Origin: Paracoccus tibetensis
GTDB taxonomy: Bacteria; Pseudomonadota; Alphaproteobacteria; Rhodobacterales; Rhodobacteraceae
Assembly (NCBI RefSeq): GCF_900102505.1
Contig: NZ_FMVT01000009.1
Span: 62,001 to 126,000, forward strand
DNA length: 64,000 bases
Direction: 5' to 3'
The notes under the pieces are model-generated. The model made no database searches and was not told where the DNA came from. It worked only from the letters and a program-made list of their open reading frames with translations. Numbering within the stretch: position 1 is the first letter of the stretch; each line of letters starts with the position of its first letter. A program made the position numbers and the translations under genes. Below are positions 9,401 to 16,957 of this stretch, piece after piece.

Positions 9401-9783
9401 CCTCGCAGGCGCTGTTCCTCAAGCCGACGGTGGTGACGCTGGCCTATGGCCTTGCCTTCGGGATGATCGTCGTTCTGCTGGTGGTGCCTGCGGTGCTGGC
9501 AATCGGCGCCGATATCGGCCGGGCGCGGCAGGGCTTCCGCCGCGGCCTCGGCGCGCGGCGGATCGGCGGCGGGGTGCGCGCGGCCTCGATCGCGGCGGCG
9601 CTGGCCTTCGCGGTGACGCTGCTGCCGGTCACGGTTCTGCCCGCGCTTGGCGTGGCGCTGCCCGGCTGGTGGCCGCTGAGCAGCATCAGCGGCGCCTTGG
9701 GCGCCTATGTCCTGGCGCTGCTGGGGATCGCGGTGGCGGCGGGGCTGGTGCTGACCCGGCGCGGCGGAGCGGCCCGCGCCTAG
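6415..9783 (+). CDS. RND-family efflux transporter, inner-membrane pump
   Basis: Encodes 1122 aa, slightly longer than the usual 1020-1050. It has the duplicated RND layout: TM1 near 20-37, a large periplasmic loop, a TM2-TM6 bundle from ~335, a second periplasmic loop, and a TM8-TM12 bundle from ~875. TM4 carries the proton-relay aspartates D401-D402 (LGIIVDDAIVVGE). The C-terminus has two additional hydrophobic segments (about 1060-1115) after the standard last helix, which accounts for the extra length. Substrate cannot be told from sequence; the HAE/AcrB-like type suggests drugs or other amphiphiles rather than metals. It converges with the next gene and overlaps it by 4 nt. Confidence 0.92.
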   Translation: MAEGPAPGRGILSLFVRHRTLANLVLLVMVVAGLYAAPKLRAQFFPDSVVQEIDVNVRWDGAGADDVDQSVVAVLEPALMGVEGVALTTSQATQGSARVRMEFEPGWDMSRAMSEVEAAIAGAGDLPEGTEDPQISRRAWRDRVADVVIAGPVGLDQLGRIADDLSNRLYARGVTRLTVTGLTAPETLVELRMTDLVRHDVTMEEVASVIAAAAAATPAGDVASGAARVRTGAETRSPAAVAALVLKALPDGSQLTVGDVAEVRGSGIDRETAYFVAGNPAVMVGVERSASGDAIGMQRDVEAVVAEMASALPAGVEMELVRARAEQISARLTLLLDNALLGLGLVLGLLFLFLNARTAIWVAAGIPAALLAAVALMYAFGMTINMISLFALILTLGIIVDDAIVVGEHADYRHRKLGEPPKVAAERAAQRMSAPVISSTLTTVIAFAGLVMIGGRFGTMVGDIPWTVILVLAASLVECFLVLPNHMAHALANSAKVRWYDRPSQFVNHWLDRFVLHVIRPVTRALLAFRYPAIALTVVGLSWSVATLATGTVPWRFFDAPEQGSVTGNFAMLPGASREDTLRVMNGVQAAVDRVAAEYEAEYGINPIVHSMTILGGNSGRPLPGAETKEPDLLGAVQIELIDPDYRPYSSFELVAALQDAMPTDPRLETISFRGFRSGPGGDAISVRMTGADAATLKEAAEALKLRLAAFPEVSALEDSMDYDKDELALNLTAQGEALGFTTQGLARELRQRLGGIEAATFPVGTRTGAITVELPEDERRGDFLDRMVMRTASGQWVPLADIVTVDTAAGFSVVRRENGERMISVTGDIADDDPARAAEITQILQAELMPQIAAEFGINYDVTGLAEQEQEFLGDALSGFALALVGIYMVLAWIFASWTRPLVVMSVIPFGLIGAVWGHHVWQLPMTMFSIVGLIGMSGIIINDSIVLISTIDEYAKDRGLRPAIMDAVADRFRPVLLTTATTVLGLAPLLYERSSQALFLKPTVVTLAYGLAFGMIVVLLVVPAVLAIGADIGRARQGFRRGLGARRIGGGVRAASIAAALAFAVTLLPVTVLPALGVALPGWWPLSSISGALGAYVLALLGIAVAAGLVLTRRGGAARA

Positions 9784-10547
9784 AGGCGGCAGCCGGTCGT
9801 CTCGACCGCGCCGCCCGCGCCGATGGCGGTCAGGCGCAGGTGGCCGGGGTCCAGCGGGAAGGGCGCGGCCTCGGGGCCGACCAGCTCGGCGCTGGCCTCT
9901 GCCCCGGCGATCTGCGCGCCCGAGATCCACAGATCGTCCCGGCTGGTCACCTCCAGCGCGGCCAGCTCGGCCGGCCTGGGCAGGGCGACCGTGATGCGCA
10001 GCCCGTCCGCGATCTCCTCGATCCGGCAGGCGGGCTGGTCGGCCAGCGGCTCGGGCGCAGCGGCCAGCGCGTTGAGGATGCGCGCGTCCCGCGTCGCCGT
10101 CGCGCCCGGCGCGGTCAGGTCCAGATGGGCGGGCACGCAAATGTTCTCGCACAGGCCGAGATCGGCCTGCATGGACAGCGCGATGGGCTTGCCGGGGTCC
10201 GCAGGCAGGGCGGTGAAGGGCAGGACCAGCCGGTCGTGATAGCCCAGCTCGGCCACGCCCCCCGACTGGATCGCCTCGGGCGCGGGCCAGTGGAAGGTCA
10301 CCTCGCCGAGGTTGCGCGAGCCCTCCCACGCGAAGCTGGGCGGCAGGCCGCTGTCGCCGGGGCTGCGCCAATAGGTCTTCCAGCCGGGCTCCAGCACCAG
10401 CTCCAGCGCGGCGATGCGGCTGCCGTCCTCGGCCGTCCAGCCGGGCAGCAGCCGCGCCGATTGCAGCCCAAGCGGCAGCGGCTCGGGTTCGGCGGCGGGA
10501 GCGGCGACTGGCGTCAGCGCGATCAGAACTGCAAGAAATCGGGTCAT
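9780..10547 (-). CDS. Secreted DsbD N-terminal-domain-like protein (DsbC corrector family)
   Basis: Encodes 255 aa with a signal peptide (about 1-19, ending APAAE). The Ig-like domain matches the N-terminal module of protein-disulfide reductase DsbD: WKTYWRSPGDSGLPPSF, then LGYHDRLVLPF, and the redox pair C133/C137 in LGLCENICVPAHLDL. The membrane and thioredoxin domains of full DsbD are absent, so it is a stand-alone periplasmic thiol carrier. It probably hands electrons from a CcdA-like or DsbD-like membrane protein to a periplasmic target. The frame is complete with a good start, so it is not a truncation. It diverges from yqgE. Confidence 0.82.
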   Translation of the reverse strand: MTRFLAVLIALTPVAAPAAEPEPLPLGLQSARLLPGWTAEDGSRIAALELVLEPGWKTYWRSPGDSGLPPSFAWEGSRNLGEVTFHWPAPEAIQSGGVAELGYHDRLVLPFTALPADPGKPIALSMQADLGLCENICVPAHLDLTAPGATATRDARILNALAAAPEPLADQPACRIEEIADGLRITVALPRPAELAALEVTSRDDLWISGAQIAGAEASAELVGPEAAPFPLDPGHLRLTAIGAGGAVETTGCRL

Positions 10548-10650
10548 CGCCGAGACATAGCGCGCCAGCGGCGGTGGCGGGAGTCACAAATCCGCGCAAC
10601 GCTTGCAACCCGTGCCGGGGGTTCCGATGTTGAGGATCGAAGGAGAGATC

Positions 10651-11241
10651 ATGACCCAAGATCACGCAGCGCCCGATGCGGGCAACCTCACCGGAAAGAT
10701 CCTGATCGCGATGCCCGGCATGGCCGATCCGCGCTTCGATCGCTCGGTGCTGCTTATCTGCGCCCATTCCGAGGATGGTGCGATGGGACTGGTGATCAAC
10801 CGACCCCTGCCCGAGATCGGCTTTGCCGACCTTCTGGAGCAGCTGGGCATCGAGGCCGATGACAGCGCCCGCCGGATCGAGGTCCGCTTTGGCGGCCCGG
10901 TCGAGCCGGGGCGCGGCTTCGTGCTGCACAAGGTGCCCGAGCATGGCGACGACCCCGAGGGTCGGCTGCGGATCGGCCGGGCGCTGGCGATGACGACCAC
11001 CCGCGACATCCTGGAGGACCTGGCCCATGGCGAGGGGCCGGAATCGGCGGTGCTGGCGCTTGGTTACGCGGGATGGGGACCGGGCCAGCTGGAGACCGAG
11101 ATGCTGGCGAATGGCTGGCTGACGGGCGAGGGCGCCGAGGAACTGATCTTCGACGCCTCGCACGAGGACAAGTGGGGCCGCGCCCTGCGCGCGCAGGGCA
11201 TCAACCCCTCGATGCTGTCTGCCGCCGCCGGCCGCGCCTGA
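10651..11241 (+). CDS. yqgE: YqgE/AlgH family protein (UPF0301, DUF179)
   Basis: Encodes 196 aa, the usual length. The N-terminal GKILIAMPGMADPRFDRSV, then GAMGLVINRPL, FGGPVEPGRGFVLH and the GYAGWGPGQLE motif define the family. Its molecular role is not established; AlgH mutants of Pseudomonas affect alginate. The ATG at 10651 follows a strong AAGGAGAG site and is preferred to an upstream TTG at 10603. A large palindrome lies just after the stop. Confidence 0.92.
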   Translation: MTQDHAAPDAGNLTGKILIAMPGMADPRFDRSVLLICAHSEDGAMGLVINRPLPEIGFADLLEQLGIEADDSARRIEVRFGGPVEPGRGFVLHKVPEHGDDPEGRLRIGRALAMTTTRDILEDLAHGEGPESAVLALGYAGWGPGQLETEMLANGWLTGEGAEELIFDASHEDKWGRALRAQGINPSMLSAAAGRA

Positions 11242-11248
11242 GTTGCGT

Positions 11249-11295
11249 CCCGCGGGGGGTCCGGGGGGCTTCGCGCCCCCCGGACCCCCCGCGGG
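11249..11295. terminator. 21-bp GC-rich palindrome between convergent yqgE and map
   Basis: Bases 11249-11268 pair with 11276-11295 without mismatch, and C11269-G11275 extends the stem to 21 bp with a small TTCGC loop. It lies between two convergent genes and may stop transcription from both sides. It is also the hairpin part of the intergenic element whose 21-nt motif follows at once (11295-11315). Confidence 0.6.
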
Positions 11296-11315
11296 ATATC
11301 TCTGCACAGAAGATG
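11295..11315 (+). repeat. Intergenic 21-nt motif, copy A
   Basis: GATATCTCTGCACAGAAGATG directly follows the hairpin between yqgE and map. The copies in this window share the pattern GATAT-T-Y-GCACAGAAGATG and always sit in a gene boundary, preceded by GC-rich inverted repeats. Copies: 11295, 15871, 20341 and 37206. Confidence 0.8.
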
Positions 11316-11321
11316 AGGTGA

Positions 11322-12119
11322 TCAGCCGAGGTCGGGGAAGAACCTGTCCGACGGGGTGAAGATCTCGCAGCCGTCGGCGGTGACACCGATCGAGTGCTCG
11401 AACTGGGCGGAGAGGGACTTGTCGCGCGTGACGGCGGTCCAGTCGTCGGCGAGCACCTTCGTCTCGGGGCGGCCGAGATTCACCATCGGCTCAATGGTGA
11501 AGAACATGCCTTCTTCCAGCACAGGGCCTTTGCCAGGACGGCCGAAATGCAGGACGTTCGGCGGCGCGTGGAACTGTTTTCCGATGCCGTGGCCGCAGAA
11601 GTCGCGGACGATCGACATGCGGTGGTTTTCCGCATGGGTCTGGATCGCGTGGCCGATGTCGCCGAAGGTGGCGCCGGGGCGGACCGCCTCGATCCCCTTC
11701 ATCAGCGCGTCATGGGTGACCTGGAGGAGGCGCTGCGCCTTGATGGGGGCGCGGCCGGCGACATACATGCGGCTGGTGTCGCCGAACCAGCCTTCCACGA
11801 TCACCGTCACGTCGATGTTCAGGATGTCGCCATTGGCCAGCAGCTTGTCGCCCGGAATGCCGTGGCAGACGACGTGGTTCACGCTGATGCAGCTGGCATG
11901 CTGGTAGCCGCGATAGCCGATGGTGGCCGAGGTGACGCCCAGCTCCTCGATCCGGCTGCGGATGAAGTCGTCCAGCGCGCCGGTGGTGACGCCCGGCTCG
12001 ACCAGCGCGCCGACCTCGTCCAGGATCTGCGCGGCGACGCGGCCGGCCCGGCGCATGCCGTCGAAATCCGCGCTCGGGTGGATGCGGATACCCTCGCGGG
12101 TGGTGCGGATGTCGTCCAT
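11322..12119 (-). CDS. map: Methionine aminopeptidase, type I
   Basis: Encodes 265 aa. It removes the initiator methionine from nascent proteins in the cytoplasm. All five metal ligands are present in order: two Asp (NIDVTVIVEGWFGDTSRMY), His (GHGIG), Glu (FTIEPM) and Glu (QFEHSIG). The frame is open far upstream, but the ATG at 12119 follows AAAGGA with 6-nt spacing and yields the family's normal N-terminus; an in-frame ATG six codons earlier (12137) has no such site. It diverges from the CinA-like gene across ~100 bp. Confidence 0.93.
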   Translation of the reverse strand: MDDIRTTREGIRIHPSADFDGMRRAGRVAAQILDEVGALVEPGVTTGALDDFIRSRIEELGVTSATIGYRGYQHASCISVNHVVCHGIPGDKLLANGDILNIDVTVIVEGWFGDTSRMYVAGRAPIKAQRLLQVTHDALMKGIEAVRPGATFGDIGHAIQTHAENHRMSIVRDFCGHGIGKQFHAPPNVLHFGRPGKGPVLEEGMFFTIEPMVNLGRPETKVLADDWTAVTRDKSLSAQFEHSIGVTADGCEIFTPSDRFFPDLG

Positions 12120-12221
12120 GGCCGGTCCTTTCGTCATCGTGGATAGATAGACGCCTTGCCGCACTTGTTCCAGTCCCGCGCGCGGGCATAGAAGGATCGT
12201 GCAACAGCCAGAGGGCCCGCC

Positions 12222-12962
12222 ATGCAGTCCGACAATCCCACAGCCGCCATCCTGGTCATCGGGGACGAGATCCTGTCCGGCCGCACGCGCGAGGGCAACG
12301 CCCATCACCTGGCGCAGGTCCTCAGCGCGACCGGCTTCGACCTGCGCGAGATCCGCGTGGTGTCGGACGACCATGACCGCATCGTGGCGGCGATCCGGGC
12401 GTTGGATGGCAGCCTCGGAGGAGATTACGACCTGCTGTTCACCTCGGGCGGGATCGGGCCGACGCATGACGACATCACCGCCGACGCGGTGGCGGACGCC
12501 CATGGCACCACGGTCGAGATCCATCCCGAGGCGCGCGCCCTGCTGGAGGCCCGCTGCGCGCGGATGGGCGTGCCGCTGACCGAGAACCGCCTGCGCATGG
12601 CGCGCATCCCGGTCGGCGCCACGCTGATCGACAACGCGGTCTCGGCCGCGCCGGGCTTTTCCATCGGCCGGACGCATGTGATGGCCGGCGTGCCCGAGGT
12701 GTTCCGCGCGATGGTGGACTGGCTGCTGCCGCGGCTCGGGGCGGGGCGGCCGGTGCAGTCGCTCTCGGTCGAGGTGCGGCGCGGGGAGAGCGACGTGGCC
12801 GAGGATCTGAAGGCGGTGGCGGGGGAATATGCCGACCTGTCGCTCGGCTCCTATCCGTTCCACGACCAGAGCGGGTGGGGCACGAACCTTGTCGTGCGGG
12901 GCCTCGACGAGGCGCGCGTGGCCGAGGCGATGGATGCCTTGAAGGCGCGGCTGAAGCTGTGA
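12222..12962 (+). CDS. CinA-like / molybdopterin-binding domain protein
   Basis: Encodes 246 aa. Residues 8-170 form the MoaB/MogA-type fold typical of the N-terminal half of CinA (AAILVIGDEILSGRTREGNAHHLA; LLFTSGGIGPTHDDITADAV). The C-terminal nicotinamide-nucleotide amidase domain of full CinA is absent. Such short forms are annotated as competence/damage-inducible protein A, and their reaction is uncertain (ADP-ribose pyrophosphatase activity has been shown for some). The stop overlaps the GTG of the next gene (GTGA). Confidence 0.88.
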   Translation: MQSDNPTAAILVIGDEILSGRTREGNAHHLAQVLSATGFDLREIRVVSDDHDRIVAAIRALDGSLGGDYDLLFTSGGIGPTHDDITADAVADAHGTTVEIHPEARALLEARCARMGVPLTENRLRMARIPVGATLIDNAVSAAPGFSIGRTHVMAGVPEVFRAMVDWLLPRLGAGRPVQSLSVEVRRGESDVAEDLKAVAGEYADLSLGSYPFHDQSGWGTNLVVRGLDEARVAEAMDALKARLKL

Positions 12963-13675
12963 TCGACGCGGCCCTGGCCGAGGCCTTCGAGGCCAGCTGG
13001 CCGGCGGCCGAGACGGCGCGCGCGGGCGGGTTCCTTGTCGGGCGAGGCCTTGGGGCCGGCGGACGGGTCAGCTCGGCGCGCGTCGCGGGGGCGTGGGCCG
13101 AGGCGGACATCGCCGCGGCCGAGGCGGTTCATGAAGGCTGGGGCCAGCGGGCGGTGTTCCGGGTCTGCGACACGGATGCGGCGCTGATCCGGGTGCTGGC
13201 GGCGCGGGGCTATGCGCCCGAGATCCCGACGCTGGTGCTGGAGGCCGAGGCCCGGGCGCTGGCCGAGCCGCCGCTGCCGGTGATGCGCTGCTTCGCGGTC
13301 TGGCCGCCCTTGGCGGTCCAGCGGCAGATCTGGGCCGAGGGCAACATCACACCGGCGCGGCAGGCGGTGATGGCGCGGGTGGCGCTGCCGAAGGCGGCGA
13401 TCCTCGCGCGGATCGCGGACCGGGCGGCAGGTGCGGGCTTCGTCGCGGCCTTGCGCGAAGTGGCGATGCTGCATGGCATCGAGGTGGTGCCGGCCTTCCG
13501 CCGCAAGGGCGTCGGCGCCTGGATCGTGCGGCAGGCGGCGGAATGGGCGGACGGGCAAGGTGCATCCCGGCTGGCGCTGGCGGTCAGCCGCGCCAATGCC
13601 GGGGCGCTGGCGCTGTATGACCGCCTCGGCTTCCGCGAGGCGGGAAGCTACGCCTACTATGCGCGGCCTGCCTAG
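12959..13675 (+). CDS. GNAT-family N-acetyltransferase
   Basis: Encodes 238 aa. The C-terminal half holds the acetyl-CoA site (about 170-200, [22 protein letters not shown]) and the closing [20 protein letters not shown] strand/helix of GNAT enzymes; the N-terminal half is a weaker, second GNAT-like unit. The substrate is unknown. It starts at GTG 12959 inside the stop of the CinA-like gene, so translation is coupled. Its end overlaps the convergent tryptophan dioxygenase gene by 4 nt. Confidence 0.83.
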   Translation: MIDAALAEAFEASWPAAETARAGGFLVGRGLGAGGRVSSARVAGAWAEADIAAAEAVHEGWGQRAVFRVCDTDAALIRVLAARGYAPEIPTLVLEAEARALAEPPLPVMRCFAVWPPLAVQRQIWAEGNITPARQAVMARVALPKAAILARIADRAAGAGFVAALREVAMLHGIEVVPAFRRKGVGAWIVRQAAEWADGQGASRLALAVSRANAGALALYDRLGFREAGSYAYYARPA

Positions 13676-14511
13676 AGGTCCGAGCGCAGGTCCCACAGGT
13701 CGGGGAACAAGACGACGTCGAGCATCCGGCGCAGGTAGCTGACGCCCGAGGTGCCGCCGGAGCCGCGCTTGAAGCCGATCACCCGCTCGACCGTGGTGAC
13801 GTGGTTGAAGCGCCAGCGGCGGAAGTAGTCCTCGAAATCGACCAGCTTCTCGGCCAGCTCGTACAGCTCCCAGTGCTGCTGCGGGTCGCGGTAGACCTCG
13901 GCCCAGGCCGCGCGGGCCTTGGCGTCGGGCTGGTGCGGCACGTCGAGGCGGGCGCGGGGCGGGACGTCGAAGCCGGCCGTGGCGAGCCGGGCCAGCACCT
14001 CGTCGTAGAGCGAGGGGCGCGCGGCCTCGTCCCTCAGCGGGCCCGCCAGGTCGGCGCGGTGGGCGTGGGGGCCGAGCATCGCCATGTTGCGGTTGCCGGC
14101 GACGAACTCGATCATGCGATACTGGAAGGACTGGAAGCCGCTGCTTTCGGCCAGCGCGGGGCGGAAGAGCTGGTACTCGCTTGGGGTCATCGTCCGCAGC
14201 ACGTCCCAAGCCGAGTTGAGCTGCTCCATGATCCGGGCGACGCGGGCCAGCATCTTGAAGGCCGGGCGCAGATCGCCCGCGGCGATGTGGCGGCGGGCGG
14301 CGGCCAGCTCGTGCAGGGCCAGCTTCATCCACAGCTCGCTGGTCTGGTGCTGGATGATGAAGAGCAGCTCGTCATGCGCCTGCGACAGCGGGTGCTGGGC
14401 CGTCAGGATTGCGTCGAGGCCGAGATAGTCGCCATAGGACATGCGCCCGTCGAAGGACATGCGCGCGCCCTCGGCGGCGGGGTCATAGGCGGGAAGCGCG
14501 TCCGAGGTCAT
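13672..14511 (-). CDS. kynA: Tryptophan 2,3-dioxygenase
   Basis: Encodes 279 aa, the usual length for bacterial TDO. This haem enzyme opens the indole ring of L-tryptophan to give N-formylkynurenine, the first step of the kynurenine route. Visible signatures are the active-site [18 protein letters not shown], the substrate-contact QYRMIEF, and the haem-ligand His in [18 protein letters not shown] with the [11 protein letters not shown] loop. No kynB or kynU lies nearby. The ATG at 14511 overlaps the stop of the upstream DUF4202-CbiX gene (ATGA), which signals translational coupling; an in-frame ATG five codons earlier lies inside that gene. Confidence 0.95.
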   Translation of the reverse strand: MTSDALPAYDPAAEGARMSFDGRMSYGDYLGLDAILTAQHPLSQAHDELLFIIQHQTSELWMKLALHELAAARRHIAAGDLRPAFKMLARVARIMEQLNSAWDVLRTMTPSEYQLFRPALAESSGFQSFQYRMIEFVAGNRNMAMLGPHAHRADLAGPLRDEAARPSLYDEVLARLATAGFDVPPRARLDVPHQPDAKARAAWAEVYRDPQQHWELYELAEKLVDFEDYFRRWRFNHVTTVERVIGFKRGSGGTSGVSYLRRMLDVVLFPDLWDLRSDL

Positions 14512-15779
14512 GGCTGGCGGTCCCATTCGCTGCGGATGGCGCGGGCGATCATCTCGGGCGCCTCGGGGGCAAGGCCGATAGGGTCGAGGCGCGGGCCGTC
14601 GAAGCCGGCCTCGTCCAGCGCCTCGGGCAGGTCGTCGAGCACATGCTCGGCGCGCAGGGCGAAAAGGGGCAGGCTGATGGCGCGGGAGAGGCCCAAGGCG
14701 GAGTCCTTGATGAAGGGCGTCTGCTCGACATAGCCGGTGACGACGCGGGCGAAATGGGGGGCGAGCGTGGCGGCCAGCGCCTCGGTGATGGTGAAGCTAG
14801 CCTGGCTGCGCTGCGAGCCGTGCGCGGTCAGCAGCAGCGTCACCTCTTCGGGCGCCCATCCCTGCTGCTTGGCCGCCTGGTGCGCCTTGGCGATGATGAG
14901 GTCCGGCAGGCCCGGATCGGCGCCGAAGGGGCGGGTGATATGGGCGCCGGGCGCGCCGGCCTCGGTCAGGCGGCGGGGCAGCTCGATGCCGGTGAACCAA
15001 CCCTCGGCCATGAACATCGGGTAGACGAGGCTGCGCGAGGTGGTGGCAGCTTGAAGGGCGCCGGGCATGGCGAGGGTGGCGCCGCGGACGGTGAGGCCGG
15101 GCAGGTGGCGGGCGACCTCGGCCGCAAGGGCCTCGATGGCCTGCTGCTGGGGCTCGGGATCGCCGGGCTGGCCGTGCGAGACGATGACGGCGGCGTCATG
15201 GCCCTCGGCCGTGCCCTCGTCGCGGAAATAGGCGGCAAAGGCCTCGGGGATGTCGAACTCGCGCAGCGCCCGGGCGCGGGCCTCGGGGGACATCTTCCGG
15301 GCGGTCTTCTCGATGATGCGGGGCAGCTTGTGATCCGGCTGCTTGGGGGCGAAATCGCCGAGGTACCAGCGGATGAAGGTGAAGCAGATGACATCCTCGA
15401 GCGCCTGCACCTCGGGGTCGCGCTTGATGCCCTGCTTGGTCAGAAGCTTGCGGGCCTGGGCCTGGTCAGCCTCCGGGTAGCCGGCCTCGGCCATGATTGC
15501 GGCGACGCGCTCGGCATGGCGGCGACCTTGTTCCTGGCGCCATTGCAGGTAGCCGGGGCGGCCTTCGGGAAATGCGCTGCGGGGCAGGGTCCAGCGCTCG
15601 ATATGCTGGCCGCGGCAGGCGATCTGCAGGACGTCCGAGGCATCGGGGAAGAGGCGGCGCTGCTCGTCGGTCATGCGCTGGCCATAGAGCAGTTCCGACG
15701 GCTGGCCGTCGTCGAGGTTCGGGTCCTGCGCATTGGCGGCGTCGATGGCGGCGAAGGCTTGATCGAGGGGCGAGGTCAT
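14508..15779 (-). CDS. DUF4202 domain fused to tandem CbiX-type chelatase domains
   Basis: Encodes 423 aa. Residues 1-190 match DUF4202 ([51 protein letters not shown]). Residues 195-310 and 312-420 are two CbiX/sirohydrochlorin-cobaltochelatase-like modules. The second keeps both expected histidines, H320 (TAHGSQ) and H379 (AEHVLDDLP). The first keeps H202 (SHGQP), but the second His position reads GWFTGIELP, so it looks degenerate. The likely role is metal insertion or delivery to a tetrapyrrole; coupling to haem-dependent tryptophan dioxygenase downstream is suggestive but unproven. The start at 15779 has a GGAG site 8 nt away. DUF4202 has no function known to me. Confidence 0.75.
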   Translation of the reverse strand: MTSPLDQAFAAIDAANAQDPNLDDGQPSELLYGQRMTDEQRRLFPDASDVLQIACRGQHIERWTLPRSAFPEGRPGYLQWRQEQGRRHAERVAAIMAEAGYPEADQAQARKLLTKQGIKRDPEVQALEDVICFTFIRWYLGDFAPKQPDHKLPRIIEKTARKMSPEARARALREFDIPEAFAAYFRDEGTAEGHDAAVIVSHGQPGDPEPQQQAIEALAAEVARHLPGLTVRGATLAMPGALQAATTSRSLVYPMFMAEGWFTGIELPRRLTEAGAPGAHITRPFGADPGLPDLIIAKAHQAAKQQGWAPEEVTLLLTAHGSQRSQASFTITEALAATLAPHFARVVTGYVEQTPFIKDSALGLSRAISLPLFALRAEHVLDDLPEALDEAGFDGPRLDPIGLAPEAPEMIARAIRSEWDRQP

Positions 15780-15833
15780 GTGCGTCTCCGGCTTTGGCCC
15801 CGAGTGTCGCGCGGGGCGGGAGGCGCCGCAAGA

Positions 15834-15870
15834 GGGGGCGCTGCCCCCGTCCCTGCGGGACTCCCCCGGG
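15834..15870. repeat. Hairpin part of intergenic element, copy B
   Basis: Two short inverted repeats in tandem: GGGGGC/GCCCCC (15834-15839 with 15843-15848) and GTCCC/GGGAC (15849-15853 with 15857-15861), then CCCCCGGGG leading into the 21-nt motif. Confidence 0.6.
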
Positions 15871-15891
15871 GATATTTTCGCACAGAAGATG
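15871..15891 (+). repeat. Intergenic 21-nt motif, copy B
   Basis: GATATTTTCGCACAGAAGATG abuts the 3' end of the minus-strand FAD oxidoreductase gene (stop ends at 15892) and lies ~90 bp upstream of the DUF4202-CbiX start. It matches copies A, C and D at all of GCACAGAAGATG. Confidence 0.8.
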
Positions 15892-16929
15892 TCAGGGAAG
15901 GGCGAAGGTCGGCGGCAGATCCGCCTGGCCGGTGAGGACGAGGTCGGCGGCACGGGCGGCGATGAGGGGCGCCATGCCGAAGCCGATCTTGAAGCCGCCG
16001 TTGGCAATGATCTGGCCGGGGCGGCCGGGGTGGGGCGCGAGGATCGGGGCGCGCGAGCGGGCGCGGGGGCGGATGCCGGCCCAGATGTCGAGGACCTTCG
16101 CTTCGGCGAGCGGGGGGCAGAGGGCGATGGCGCGGGCGAGGAGGGCTTCGGCCTGCTCGTCGGGGTCTTCGTGGGCGTAGGTGTTTTCCGAGGTGGAGCC
16201 GATGGCGGTGGTGCCGTCGGCATGGGGCACGATGTGCAGTCCGTCGGCGAAGATCTGGGGGCTGTCGGGGGCGGCGTAATCGAGGAGGAGGGACTGGCCC
16301 TTGACGCCCTGTCCGATGGGGCGGCCGAGGTCTTGCGTCAGCGCTTCAAGTCCCGGAGCGCCGGTGGCCCAAATGGCGGCGCCGGTGACGGTGGTGGCGC
16401 ACTCGCCCAGGGCGATCTGGCCGCCGAGGGCGCAGATGGCGGCGGCGAGGGCGGCGCAGGCGGCGCGCGGGTTGAGGCGCGCGGTCAGGCTGTCGGTCAG
16501 CCAGAGGCCGGTGGGGCTGGGCGGGGCCAGCGCGCCTGCGGGGCTGTCGGTGAGCGCCATGGCGAGGCCCGAGGGCCATCGGGTGCGGGCGGCCTCGATG
16601 CGCGGGCCGAGGCGGTCGGCCGTTGCGGCGTCGGGGACGGGTTGGATGCGGCCGGTGCGGGCGTAGCCGGTGGGCAGGCCCGACGCAGCCTCGACCTCGG
16701 CCCAGAAGGCCGGGGCCATCAGCAGGCTGTCAAGCTGCAGCGCCTTCTTCTCGTTCCAGTTCTCGGGCGCGTGGGGGGCGAGGGCGCCGACATGGCCGCC
16801 CGAGGCCCCGGCGGCGACGCGCTTGGCCTCCAGCACCGTCACGCGGGCGCCGCGGCGGGCCAGCGTGAAGGCGCAGGAGAGGCCGAAGATGCCGGCGCCG
16901 ATCACGGTGACGCTTGGGGGGCTTGTCAC
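15892..16929 (-). CDS. FAD-dependent oxidoreductase, MnmC1-like (DAO family)
   Basis: Encodes 345 aa. An N-terminal Rossmann motif (VTVIGAGIFGLSCAF, residues 7-21) is followed by the adenine-binding end VTVLEAK and a C-terminal FAD segment (WAGIRPRARSRAPILAPHP ... ANGGFKIGFGMAP) of the DadA/GlyOx/MnmC1 type. Its divergent neighbour, 28 bp away, is mnmD, the methyltransferase half of bifunctional MnmC. The best inference is that this protein is the separate oxidase half, removing the carboxymethyl group of cmnm5(s2)U34 in tRNA. A D-amino-acid dehydrogenase is the alternative. The start is GTG (16929). Confidence 0.8.
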   Translation of the reverse strand: MTSPPSVTVIGAGIFGLSCAFTLARRGARVTVLEAKRVAAGASGGHVGALAPHAPENWNEKKALQLDSLLMAPAFWAEVEAASGLPTGYARTGRIQPVPDAATADRLGPRIEAARTRWPSGLAMALTDSPAGALAPPSPTGLWLTDSLTARLNPRAACAALAAAICALGGQIALGECATTVTGAAIWATGAPGLEALTQDLGRPIGQGVKGQSLLLDYAAPDSPQIFADGLHIVPHADGTTAIGSTSENTYAHEDPDEQAEALLARAIALCPPLAEAKVLDIWAGIRPRARSRAPILAPHPGRPGQIIANGGFKIGFGMAPLIAARAADLVLTGQADLPPTFALP

Positions 16930-16957
16930 GGCGGGCGATCCTATCCTAGCTGCGGCG

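Noticed and set aside
9780..10547. DsbD-like gene as a truncated full-length DsbD
   Set aside because: It has its own signal peptide and stop, and no remnant of the membrane or thioredoxin domains lies on either side. Stand-alone versions are known.
8040..10862. Plus-strand 940-codon frame overlapping the pump and the DsbD-like gene
   Set aside because: Same cause; it is out of frame with the clear RND protein and has a biased composition with no domain.
7540..11307. Minus-strand open frame of 1255 codons antisense to the RND pump and yqgE
   Set aside because: High GC leaves long stop-free antisense frames. The translation is Arg/Gly/Ala-rich low complexity, matches no family and crosses several real genes.
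12222..12962. CinA-like gene as a broken cinA lacking its amidase half
   Set aside because: The next frame is a GNAT protein rather than amidase remnants, and short CinA-like proteins of this size are common.
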